The notes beneath the pieces were generated by a model. That model was not told the DNA's origin. It made no database searches and worked only from the letters and a program-made list of their open reading frames with translations. A stretch of DNA of 64,000 nucleotides from Iodobacter violaceini. GTDB taxonomy: Bacteria; Pseudomonadota; Gammaproteobacteria; Burkholderiales; Chitinibacteraceae. The stretch's first letter is position 1, and every line of letters begins with the position of its first letter. Shown here piece by piece: positions 16,368-25,321 of this stretch. The stretch is from positions 62,001 through 126,000 of the forward strand of contig NZ_JAAOLX010000011.1 of the NCBI RefSeq assembly GCF_011601265.1. The letters run 5' to 3'. The translations under genes and the position numbers were made by a program.

Positions 16368-19300
16368 ATGGCAACTGCAGCAGCACTGACTTATGTACAG
16401 AAACTGTATATCGCTTACTATCAACGTCCAGCTGATTACGCTGGCTTACAATACTGGTCTGACCGTGTCGATAAAGAAGGTGTTTCTAATGTTGTAAATG
16501 CCTTTGCAACATCACCTGAATCTGTCTCACTTTATGGTTCTTTAGCACTGCAAGCTCAAATTGATGCTGTATATAAAGCAGCCTTTGGCCGTGTTGCTGA
16601 AACAGTTGGTCTGCAGTACTACATCAACGAAATCAATTCCGGCCGTTTAACGATTGGTAAAATGGCGCTGGCTATTCTGGATGGTGCAACAGGCTCTGAT
16701 GCTGCAACGCTGGCATCCAAGCTTGCCGTTGCTGGCGCATATACCGATGCGCTTTCTGATAACGCAGGTATCCTGAAATACGTGGGCGAATCTTCAGCCA
16801 CTACAGCACGTATTTTCCTGGCTGCAGTTTTACCAAGCACACAGGCTGCGCAAACTGCCGCTATCCCTGCAAATATTGCAACACTGAGTGCTGCAACCTT
16901 ATTTACCTTAACACCTGGCTTAGATCTGCAAACTGCAGACAGCTTCTTTGCCTCACAAACGATTTTCAATGTGGATGGCAAAGGCCCAACCTTAAACACA
17001 GGTGATAAATTATTTGGTACGGCAGGTAAAACCACCAATACCTTAACGATTACTGATTTGTCCCCTGGTACCACCAACGGCAATATTCCTGCCGGCGTTA
17101 CCCTGACCAATATTCAGAACATTATTTTGAATTCTTCTGGTAATACTGCAGCGGGTACAGGGTTCAGCACTGTTGGCTACGCCGATGTACGCAGCCTGAA
17201 AGGCACAACCAACGGCGGTGCAGCCGATGTATTTACGGCAGCGAATGGTGTAAATGGCACAGTAGTTGATGCCACACACAATGGCTTTGCAGGTGCTTTA
17301 ACCGTGGTTGGCGGTACAGATGTCACTGCTACCTCGGTGGGCGGGAATATTCTGGTGGGTAGCCCTGGTACTGGCCGCGTACCTTTGGCTACGGAAGTGA
17401 CTACAGGCAAAATTGTTGTTAATCAAAACAACAGTGCTGCAGGTGCCGTGAATGTGTTTGGCGGTACTACCGTTAATGTCACCACCAGCTCTTCTTCAAA
17501 CAGCGGTGTGATTGAAATTGGTAATACCACAGCCAATACCGGTAACAACACCGCAGGTAAAGTAGCCAATGCATCAGGCAATATCACCGTAAATAGCGCT
17601 GGCACAGGCGCTATTACTGTATTTGGCGGTGTGGATGTGTCGATTAACGACACCGCATTAAAAGGTGCAGGCGCAATTACTGTGGGCGATGCAGGCCGGG
17701 TTGATTTAACAAACCTGCCTACAGGCAATGTCACTATCAATGAAGTGGCACAAATTGCTTACAACGGCCTGGCTGGCTCTACCAATAACAATACAGCAGC
17801 GGGTGCAATTGGTGTGTCTGGCGGTAAAAACGTCACCATCACAACCAATGCAGCCAATGCGGTAAATATCGGTAATTTGGGTGCAGCTAAAGAAAACACA
17901 CTGAACCCAAGTGGCATCATCAAAGTAACCAACACCGGTATTGTGAATAACGCTGGTGCTACTGGTGCCGTGCTCATTACCGGGGGTACAGACGTTACTG
18001 TCAGCACAACAGGTGCAAATGTCACGATTGGCCGTGCAGCCAATGCCGGTGTGGCAGATCAGGTCAGCAATCCAACAGGGAATGTCACGGTTACAGAAAC
18101 CCTGAATGGCAATGGCTTTGCCCGTGCTGTGGTCATTGATGGCGGCTCCAATGTGACTGTGAATGCTAAAGGTCAGAACGTCACAATTGGTCAGTCTGTT
18201 GCCAGCGCACCTACAGGTGCCGTGCTGGTTAATCAGTCTGATATGCTTACAGGTACAGGTGCTTATTTAGCAAGCACCAATGCAGGTAATGTGATTGTGG
18301 ATGGCGGTACAACAGTTACCGTAAATACCACGGGTGGTGCTGTCACAGTAGGTGAAGTCATTAGCGGGGTGAATACCGTACCAAGCGGTGCAGTTGCAAT
18401 TACCCGCACCTTCAGCGGCCCGGGTGCTGATACCACTACCGTGCGCGGTGGCTCTACCGTGGCTATTACCACCACTAAAACGTCTGGTGCAATTACTGTG
18501 GGTGCTGCTTCTGATGCACTTAATGCGGCAGGTACAGCACTGAAAGACGCTAATCTGGCCCCTACAGGTGATGTAACTATTGCAGATGTGACGTCAGTAG
18601 GCAGCATTAACTATCACGGTGTAGGTGTAGTTAATGTAAACACTAATGGTGCAGCCACGGTTTCTGTCCGTGGGGGTAATACTGCAGCGATTAAAGATAT
18701 TCAGGCTACGCTGGCAACGGGTGGTGGCAATTCAGGTAAAGCAGTGGGTGTCAGCAAGCTGGCTAATGTATCCCTGACTGGTCTGCAAGGTGCTGATGGC
18801 GTAGCGATTACATCAGATGCCTTAACAGCGCTGTCGGTGCTCAATACTGAAGGCGGTGCCAACACCATTACTATTACCAACAATACGGCTGCACATGCAC
18901 TGACGATTACTCAGGGTGCTAATAATAAGAATGTGTGGGATAACGGTGTTGCCACCACAAATAATGTCACTGTGGTTGACAGCAAAGCCGGCACACTGAC
19001 CATTACAGATAATGGCACAGCTTCCAGCGCCACTCTGCAAGTGGATGCGGCAGCTGCAACGGCGGTTACGGTTAACAATGCGGCAGCGGCTACGCTGAAA
19101 CTGGGTAACGTTTCTACCGCCATTGCCACCGTAACATTAAAAGGCGCAGGTGCAACCACCTTTGATACCGCCGATGTATTTGGTACAGGTAATTTGGGCA
19201 AAGCCATGACGGTAGATGCGTCTGCTGCTACGGGTAATGTCACTTCCTTAATGCAGGCAACCACAACTGCGGCCACTGCACAGAAATATATTGGTGGTAG

Positions 19301-22300
19301 CGGTGTAGATACGCTCACTGTTAATTCCAATGCATCGGGCTGGGGTAATCTGGTTGCCATTGATGGCGGCGCAGGCACCAGCGATGTACTGGTGGCTAAC
19401 TATGCTGCAGCTGGTACAGATGTGGCTTTAGGCAGCGCAACTGCGGTGAAAGGCTTTGAAATCTTGCGTCTTGGTGCGCTGGCCAATAGCGCTGGCGGCA
19501 GCTACGATGCATCGGGCTTTAATACCGATGTTCAGCTGGGCGCAGTGGCGGGCAATATTACGCTGACTAATCTTGGCGGCGTATTCTCGGTTACAGCCAA
19601 TACCACAGATAAAACAGTGAGCCTTGCAGGCAGCAACACCACTGCAACAAATAATGCGCTGACGATTAATGTGGGTACGGGTGGTACAACACTGGCAAGC
19701 CCAGGTTCGGCAATTCTTGCTGCAGGGGGTGGCTTGGGTACGGGTGCTATTACAGCAAACGCATTCGAAGCGATTACCATCAATGCAAAAGGCGGTTATG
19801 TTTCTACAGCCAATGCTACCAGCCTGAATACAGTCACACTGACAGATACAGGTACAGCGGGCGCAGCAACACTGGTGGTAGGTGGCGATCGCGGCCTGGC
19901 GCTTACTTCTAACGCGGGCTTTACATCGATCAATGCTTCTACCCATACCGGCACCACAACCAATGACGGCACACTGGTTAATTCCGCCACATCGGTTGAT
20001 GTCACTGCAGCTAAGGTATCCAATGCAGGTACAACCTTTACGGGGGGTACATCTGTACTGAAAGCCGCTGGTTCTAATGACACCACTAACTTTAAAGCTC
20101 TGGTGACATTAACCGGTACAGCAACCAACAACTGGCAAAATGGTGAGACCGCCACAGTAACCATCAATGGTGCAACGTATACCTACACCTCGATTGGTAA
20201 CAATAGTGCGGCAACTGTTGCAGGCTTACTTGCAGCAGCCATTACTAATGATGCCACTACCAATAATGCACTGGGTAACGTGGTTAAAGGTGGTGCGGGC
20301 AGCCCGGCAGTTACGGCTGTTGCAAGTGGTGGCAGTATTGTCTTAACCAAGGCCGCTGCGTTTGAAGTGGGTACAGCAGAAAATGCTGCAAATGCAACGA
20401 TTGCTGACTCGATTGTGGGCGGACAGCAGCAAATTGTTCTTGAATCCGCTACAGCGATTGGTGGTGCGGGTGCCGGTAATATCACGGTCACCTTTAACGG
20501 TGGTGCGGGTGCTATTACTATCGCTGTTGCCAATAACGATACAACAGCACAAATCGCCACTAAAATTGCTGCGGGTATTACCGCCGCAGCGTCTACCGAT
20601 AAGCCAGGCATTGCTTCGGCCGTGGTGGTGGATTCCACTAAAGTGCTGATTACTGTGCAAGCGGGCGAAATCTCGCAACTGGCAGTAGGCGGTACGGCAG
20701 CCTTTGTGGGTGCAGGCGTTGCAACAACAGACAGCACTAACTTTGCTACAGTCGACAATCTGTTTACTTCAGGTGCGGGCGGTGGTGAATACAAAGCTGG
20801 CCTGGGTGGCGCATGGAATGCAGTCAGCCATAAGTTCTCCTCAGGTAGTGAAACAGTGAATCTGACTGCTTCAACCGCCAAAGTAGATAAGCTGATCCTG
20901 AAAGAAGGCGCAACGCTCACCGACAACGGCAGTAAAGGCGGCGTGACTAAGTTTACCGTTAACAGCCAGTCTGCAAGCGATACCATTACCTTCCGTAATA
21001 CGGCTGATAATGCTGACCTTGCCAAGACCATTCTGGCTAATTCGGGTACCAATGGGGTGAATAACGTAACGGGTGCCAATACAATGGCAACGGTGCTGGA
21101 TTCCTCTGGCGCGCTGTTTACCAAGCTGGCTAACTTAACCTACAGCATCAGCAATGGCGTGATTACCTTCGGTGCCACAGGGGGTAATAACCTCTCCCAA
21201 TTCACTACCAATGAGCTGATCAGCGCAGCGTCTATCCTGGTCAGCAGTGCAACCACGGGTGGTGCAAATAAAGTGGTGGCCTTCTCGTCCAACGGCCGCA
21301 GCTATGTAGTGTCGTCTGATAACGGCAATACATTGCAAGCGGGTACTAACAACAACAGCGTGATTGTTGAGCTGAAAGATGTGGCTTCTGTGAAGGGCTT
21401 TGGTTCTACCTTCGGTGAAGCCACTGTGGTTGCAACGAATGTAACCAATATCACCGGCTCTGCTGATATTACAACGCTGGCCACAAGCTCCACGCTGGAT
21501 TACACCGGCTTCTCTAAAGCAACACTGACCGCTGCCGGTACAGCTGCTGCCAATACTAATACCACTAAGTTTACAAACTTAGCCGCCTCAGCCGAGCTGG
21601 TATTGAATGCGACAGGTAATACGCATATTGGCTTGCTGGAAACCACGCAAGTGGGCGCGTCTGGCAGCAACAGCCTGACCGTTACACTGCAAACCAATGC
21701 CACAACAGTGAATAAGCTGACCGTAACAGGCGACGCTTTAGTGAAATTTGCTGCAAATGGCGCTGCGCACATCGTGCAAGAGCTGTCCGATGCAAGCAAT
21801 ACCGTGAATACCATTCAGGTTACAGGGAATAACGCCTTCACCCTGCTGAAAGAAACCGGTACTGCCTTGAACACCATCGATTCCACTCTGGCTGGTGGCA
21901 AGTTTACCTTTGGTAACGGTACCTTCACCAACACCACTACCTTCACTGTTACTGCTGCAGATGCACATAATAATGTGACCTTCAATCTGGCAGCAGGCCA
22001 GGCCGCTGATCTCTTCACCAGCGGCTCGGGTCTGAAATTTATTCAGGCTACAGATTCAACTGCTGGTACAGAAGCTGCATCGGTTGGTGCGGGTGTGATT
22101 CAGGCAGTGGCTTCAGGCGGCAGCAATACCTTCACTCTGGGTAATGGTGCTAACCAGCTGGTTGCCAACGGTGCAGGTGATGTGATCACAGTGGGTACAG
22201 GCTCTAATACCATTGTGGCCACAGGCGCTGGCGATGTATTTAATATCGCTTCGGGTGCGGGTACAACGCAGGTGACTGTGGGTACCGGGGCTACGTTGAA

Positions 22301-22790
22301 TATTGGTACAGCGAGTGTAGCCAATGCGGGTGCTGAAACCGTGGTTGTAACAGGTGCTGTAACAGGCGGTACAACAGCAGCTTACGCAAATACCACGATT
22401 AACTTTGCTGCAGGTTCTACAATCACAGGCCATCAAGTCAGCTTTGGTACCACAGCAGATGCCTTCACCTTATTGGGTGCTTCAGTTGCAGCTTCACAAA
22501 TCAACGTGGCTACAGCGGCTTCTCTGACCGATGCTTTAAACATGGCTGCTAATTACACCTTGCTAACTACTGCACAGGGTACAGACCCAACCGCATCAAC
22601 TTTAGCTGCTAACACAGGTAAAGTGGATTGGTTCCAATATGGTGGTGACACCTATGTGGTCGCCATGGTGAACAGCACTGGTGCAGCACTGCAGCAAACA
22701 GCCCTTGATGCCAACGACATCGTGGTGAAAATCACGGGTCTGGTTGATCTGACTGGCTCTAACTTTGCTGGTGAAGTTTTAACTTTCTAA
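16368..22790 (+). CDS. giant DUF4214 surface protein, S-layer-like type I secretion substrate
   Basis: This 2140-residue, Ala/Thr/Gly/Asn-rich, apparently cysteine-free protein is read as an S-layer-like or adhesive surface protein. Residues about 7-125 are DUF4214-type helices (YVQKLYIAYYQRPADYAGLQ, then AAFGRVAETVGLQYY), as in many type I-secreted surface proteins. Roughly 290-760 hold about eight degenerate beta repeats of 60-80 residues built around GG-x-x-V-T-V and V-x-I-G. Around 1240-1430 two related modules follow (TVTINGATYTYTS; ITVTFNGGAGAITIAV). Degenerate RTX-like strings (IGGSGVDTL, NGAGDVITVGTGSN) occur at about 980 and 1930. The tail, DANDIVVKITGLVDLTGSNF, resembles C-terminal type I secretion signals. 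There is no Sec signal. TTAGGAG precedes the ATG. The PrtD/HlyD/TolC genes lie 2.5 kb downstream on the other strand. Confidence 0.85.
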   Translation: MATAAALTYVQKLYIAYYQRPADYAGLQYWSDRVDKEGVSNVVNAFATSPESVSLYGSLALQAQIDAVYKAAFGRVAETVGLQYYINEINSGRLTIGKMALAILDGATGSDAATLASKLAVAGAYTDALSDNAGILKYVGESSATTARIFLAAVLPSTQAAQTAAIPANIATLSAATLFTLTPGLDLQTADSFFASQTIFNVDGKGPTLNTGDKLFGTAGKTTNTLTITDLSPGTTNGNIPAGVTLTNIQNIILNSSGNTAAGTGFSTVGYADVRSLKGTTNGGAADVFTAANGVNGTVVDATHNGFAGALTVVGGTDVTATSVGGNILVGSPGTGRVPLATEVTTGKIVVNQNNSAAGAVNVFGGTTVNVTTSSSSNSGVIEIGNTTANTGNNTAGKVANASGNITVNSAGTGAITVFGGVDVSINDTALKGAGAITVGDAGRVDLTNLPTGNVTINEVAQIAYNGLAGSTNNNTAAGAIGVSGGKNVTITTNAANAVNIGNLGAAKENTLNPSGIIKVTNTGIVNNAGATGAVLITGGTDVTVSTTGANVTIGRAANAGVADQVSNPTGNVTVTETLNGNGFARAVVIDGGSNVTVNAKGQNVTIGQSVASAPTGAVLVNQSDMLTGTGAYLASTNAGNVIVDGGTTVTVNTTGGAVTVGEVISGVNTVPSGAVAITRTFSGPGADTTTVRGGSTVAITTTKTSGAITVGAASDALNAAGTALKDANLAPTGDVTIADVTSVGSINYHGVGVVNVNTNGAATVSVRGGNTAAIKDIQATLATGGGNSGKAVGVSKLANVSLTGLQGADGVAITSDALTALSVLNTEGGANTITITNNTAAHALTITQGANNKNVWDNGVATTNNVTVVDSKAGTLTITDNGTASSATLQVDAAAATAVTVNNAAAATLKLGNVSTAIATVTLKGAGATTFDTADVFGTGNLGKAMTVDASAATGNVTSLMQATTTAATAQKYIGGSGVDTLTVNSNASGWGNLVAIDGGAGTSDVLVANYAAAGTDVALGSATAVKGFEILRLGALANSAGGSYDASGFNTDVQLGAVAGNITLTNLGGVFSVTANTTDKTVSLAGSNTTATNNALTINVGTGGTTLASPGSAILAAGGGLGTGAITANAFEAITINAKGGYVSTANATSLNTVTLTDTGTAGAATLVVGGDRGLALTSNAGFTSINASTHTGTTTNDGTLVNSATSVDVTAAKVSNAGTTFTGGTSVLKAAGSNDTTNFKALVTLTGTATNNWQNGETATVTINGATYTYTSIGNNSAATVAGLLAAAITNDATTNNALGNVVKGGAGSPAVTAVASGGSIVLTKAAAFEVGTAENAANATIADSIVGGQQQIVLESATAIGGAGAGNITVTFNGGAGAITIAVANNDTTAQIATKIAAGITAAASTDKPGIASAVVVDSTKVLITVQAGEISQLAVGGTAAFVGAGVATTDSTNFATVDNLFTSGAGGGEYKAGLGGAWNAVSHKFSSGSETVNLTASTAKVDKLILKEGATLTDNGSKGGVTKFTVNSQSASDTITFRNTADNADLAKTILANSGTNGVNNVTGANTMATVLDSSGALFTKLANLTYSISNGVITFGATGGNNLSQFTTNELISAASILVSSATTGGANKVVAFSSNGRSYVVSSDNGNTLQAGTNNNSVIVELKDVASVKGFGSTFGEATVVATNVTNITGSADITTLATSSTLDYTGFSKATLTAAGTAAANTNTTKFTNLAASAELVLNATGNTHIGLLETTQVGASGSNSLTVTLQTNATTVNKLTVTGDALVKFAANGAAHIVQELSDASNTVNTIQVTGNNAFTLLKETGTALNTIDSTLAGGKFTFGNGTFTNTTTFTVTAADAHNNVTFNLAAGQAADLFTSGSGLKFIQATDSTAGTEAASVGAGVIQAVASGGSNTFTLGNGANQLVANGAGDVITVGTGSNTIVATGAGDVFNIASGAGTTQVTVGTGATLNIGTASVANAGAETVVVTGAVTGGTTAAYANTTINFAAGSTITGHQVSFGTTADAFTLLGASVAASQINVATAASLTDALNMAANYTLLTTAQGTDPTASTLAANTGKVDWFQYGGDTYVVAMVNSTGAALQQTALDANDIVVKITGLVDLTGSNFAGEVLTF

Positions 22791-22828
22791 TCTAAGAAAG
22801 CCAGGTGGCAGATTCTTTGCCAGCCAAC

Positions 22829-22863
22829 AACCCCGCCCCTTGCAAAGGGGGCGGGGTTTTTTT
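22829..22863 (+). terminator. strong GC-rich terminator after the surface-protein gene
   Basis: CCCCGCCCC plus TT pairs with AA plus GGGGGCGGGG (one bulge), followed by seven T at 22857-22863. Confidence 0.94.
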
Positions 22864-22905
22864 GCTCTGCTATAAAAAGAGTTACCCTTTTTAAAGGAGA
22901 GAATC

Positions 22906-23493
22906 ATGGGCCTGTTGATTACTGCCGCACATTTAAGCGCCATTGCAGGCAAGACCACGCCGCTGATGCCTGGCTTACTTGAATGGATCAATAAGCTGTG
23001 CCCGCAGTATGAAATTGACTGCGCTCAGGAATATGCCCATTTTTTAGCGCAAGCCTGCGTTGAGAGCGATCACTTTAAAACGCTGCAAGAATACGCAAGC
23101 GGGGCGGCTTATGAAGGCAGGGCAGATTTGGGTAATTGCAAAGCGGGGGATGGTGTTAAATATAAAGGGCGCGGCATCTTTCAAACCACAGGCCGCGCTA
23201 ATTATTTGCAATTAGGCATTAAAAAAGGCCGCCGGGATCTGTTTATAAATCACCCGGAAATGCTGGAGCAAGCCGAATATGCAGTCTGGAGTGCATGCGA
23301 ATACTGGGCTGGCCGGCATTTAAATGATGCGGCTAATCATGATGACCAGGATGTTTTAAAGAAAAAATATCATGGCGAAGTATTGGATTTGTCCCCGGTT
23401 GAATTTATCAGTATCAGCATTAATGGCGGATACACAGGGATGAAGCAGCGCAAAGCGTATTACCTGAAGGCGCGGCAGGTGTTGCTGAGTTAA
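22906..23493 (+). CDS. GH19-family lysozyme/chitinase-like hydrolase
   Basis: This 195-residue glycoside hydrolase family 19 enzyme is of the small endolysin-like type and probably cuts peptidoglycan or chitin. Glu53 in QACVESDHF is the likely acid, with Glu62 or Glu70 (YASGAAYEGR) as partner. The family block KYKGRGIFQTTGRANYLQ follows at about 85-102. No signal peptide is visible, as in phage endolysins. AAGGAG precedes the ATG. It lies between the surface-protein gene and the export operon without other phage genes, so it may assist passage of the surface protein through the wall, or be a stray phage gene. Confidence 0.83.
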   Translation: MGLLITAAHLSAIAGKTTPLMPGLLEWINKLCPQYEIDCAQEYAHFLAQACVESDHFKTLQEYASGAAYEGRADLGNCKAGDGVKYKGRGIFQTTGRANYLQLGIKKGRRDLFINHPEMLEQAEYAVWSACEYWAGRHLNDAANHDDQDVLKKKYHGEVLDLSPVEFISISINGGYTGMKQRKAYYLKARQVLLS

Positions 23494-23540
23494 GTATTTG
23501 ATTCTTTTATATTTTAAAAAAATAAGAAGCAGTACACTTA

Positions 23541-23653
23541 TTCCCCGCTTTGAAAAAGGGTGGCCAGGGGGGATTTGCTTTGACGCTGAGCTTAAATAAG
23601 CAAAAAACCAAAGGCAAACCCCCCTCAATCCCCCTTTTACCAAGGGGAAAGCG
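23541..23653. repeat. imperfect palindromic intergenic repeat
   Basis: The left arm (TTCCCCGCTTTGAAAAAGGG, then GGGGGGATTTGC) and the right arm (GCAAACCCCCCTCAATCCCC, then CAAGGGGAAAGC) are imperfect reverse complements around a spacer of about 20 bases. It would form a long hairpin between two convergent genes. Similar CCCCCTTTT-type palindromes are scattered in many bacterial genomes; no second copy is in this window. Confidence 0.55.
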
Positions 23654-23680
23654 ACAGAGCAGAAGTGCCGCCTGAAGTCA

Positions 23681-25207
23681 TCAGGCAACGCCCAGTGCTT
23701 TAAGGATTTTTAATTCCTTATCTGCAAAGGTATGAGCCCATTTTCTGAGCTGGCTGAGATTGCCCTCTTCTGAGTCGATGGTTTTACCTTCCAGTAATAA
23801 TCTTTGCTCCTGCCGCACTAATATCTGCCAGGCATATTGGGCCCATTCTTCGGCCTGATGCATGCCCTCTTGTCTGGCCAGTAAAAAGATTTGCTGAAAG
23901 CGGCCAACAGGCACGCCGCCGCCCAGTACCGGGCTGGCCAGGTAGCCTACTTCGTTGCTGGCCCGCGCTTGTTTGCAAAGGTGCAGATTCAGCTGTTCGC
24001 ACCGGGGTTTGGCTTTGGCAATTTCATCGTCATTCTGAACCGTTACCAGACTGCCGCTGCCGATTAATACATAGATGGCTTGCAAGATTTTCACAAAGCT
24101 TTGGCCTGTGATTTGCTCAATGTGCCCCAGTGTCATGATCTGATGATCTGCCAGCGTATCTAAAATAGGGGCATAAACGGCCTCTTGCATATTGGCTTCA
24201 CCCAGGCTGCCTGTGGCGGTAAGCGACACATCGGGCCGGTGTTGGATCAGGATAATCCGCTGCTGACGCAGTAATTCTGTTTGCTTGATATTGCCCAGCT
24301 TGCGCGGGCCACGTACCCAGTAATCACGGCGGAACTGCTGGTTTACCATAAAATCGCGCACTGTTTCGCGGAACATGGCATCGGGGATGTCTTCTAAAAA
24401 TTGTTGCTGCTCATTGCTTAAATTAATGGAATCAATCTGGTCTAAATAATGAGCGGAGCAGGCAAAGCTCAGCTTGGCTGGCTCCAGCCATTCGGCCATG
24501 GTGGAAAAATGCATGGGCAGCCAGTCGCGGTTAAAGTATTCATGCGCTAAATAATGGCGGTTTTGCTCTTTTAGTTTTTTAACCCGCTCGTGCACATGCG
24601 GGTTGGCTCTGGCATAGAGCGGCTCGGTAGCCAGCAGTTTTTCAGTGAAATCCAGTGCGCCATTGATGCGGCTGACAATCCCATTGCCTTCAACACCCAC
24701 CACTTCTGCGTGCTGAGTCATTAAATGCCGCATAGGCGCAAAGTTGGCCCAGCCGGGCTGGGTGTTATAGCTGATGTATAAAACACCGCCCACTTTTAAT
24801 TTTTTACGAATGAAATCCACAATCGTGCTGCGGTTTTCATCGGAGATCCAGCTCCAGATGCCATGCAGGCCAATGAAATCAAATTCTGGTAAATCATTGC
24901 GCGCGGCAAAATCTGCAAACGATTCATCAAACAGCTTTGCTTCTGAATGAGAGGCCCTGGCCAGCTCCTGGGCAAAGCCCGCCTGGGAGGGGTTGAAATC
25001 AGTGCCGTACCACTGAATGGTGCTGGCGGCGGCATGCAAATTGGCACTGACGCCCTGACCAAAGCCCAGCTCGCACGCCGTGCCTATTTCGGGGCAGGCC
25101 AGCCCGGCACTTAAAAACGCCATTTTCACCCTGTGAGGATTCAGCTCAGCGTAATAGCCATAGGTGTAAGCAATATCTGCAACATAACCTGCCGTCCAGT
25201 TACTCAT
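23681..25207 (-). CDS. SAM methyltransferase with methyltransferase-regulatory domain
   Basis: This 508-residue class I methyltransferase has the SAM loop ELGFGQG at 46-52 and the GLHGIWSWI block at 113-121, which marks the PF10119 (methyltransferase regulatory domain) group. The regulatory domain occupies roughly 200-300, followed by a poorly conserved C-terminal region. From memory, rickettsial lysine methyltransferases of the outer-membrane protein OmpB have this layout. Here the gene is last in the type I secretion operon, 114 bases after the TolC gene, and so near the giant surface protein. Lysine methylation of that protein is my inference; sugar or other targets remain possible. Confidence 0.82.
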   Translation of the reverse strand: MSNWTAGYVADIAYTYGYYAELNPHRVKMAFLSAGLACPEIGTACELGFGQGVSANLHAAASTIQWYGTDFNPSQAGFAQELARASHSEAKLFDESFADFAARNDLPEFDFIGLHGIWSWISDENRSTIVDFIRKKLKVGGVLYISYNTQPGWANFAPMRHLMTQHAEVVGVEGNGIVSRINGALDFTEKLLATEPLYARANPHVHERVKKLKEQNRHYLAHEYFNRDWLPMHFSTMAEWLEPAKLSFACSAHYLDQIDSINLSNEQQQFLEDIPDAMFRETVRDFMVNQQFRRDYWVRGPRKLGNIKQTELLRQQRIILIQHRPDVSLTATGSLGEANMQEAVYAPILDTLADHQIMTLGHIEQITGQSFVKILQAIYVLIGSGSLVTVQNDDEIAKAKPRCEQLNLHLCKQARASNEVGYLASPVLGGGVPVGRFQQIFLLARQEGMHQAEEWAQYAWQILVRQEQRLLLEGKTIDSEEGNLSQLRKWAHTFADKELKILKALGVA

Positions 25208-25321
25208 GCTTTATCTCTCTTTTTGAGTGAATCAGGGTGATTTAAATAAAACCAATAAGCGGATTAACTGCGGTCAGGTCTGCACCCGCTTTTGCCCAAG
25301 GGCGATGGCCGGGGGCGTGTT

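Noticed and set aside
20183-21124. 313-codon open frame antisense to the giant surface-protein gene, and several shorter ones along it
   Set aside because: They follow from the biased codon composition (GCN, ACN, GTN) of the sense gene, have no ribosome-binding sites, and give low-complexity Val/Ala/Pro-rich products.
16368-22790. CRISPR-like or tandem DNA repeats inside the surface-protein gene
   Set aside because: The repetition is at protein level with degenerate spacing; no exact direct repeats with regular spacers were seen.
22906-23493. Prophage remnant
   Set aside because: Only one lysozyme-like gene; no holin, tail, integrase or att-like sequence was seen around it.
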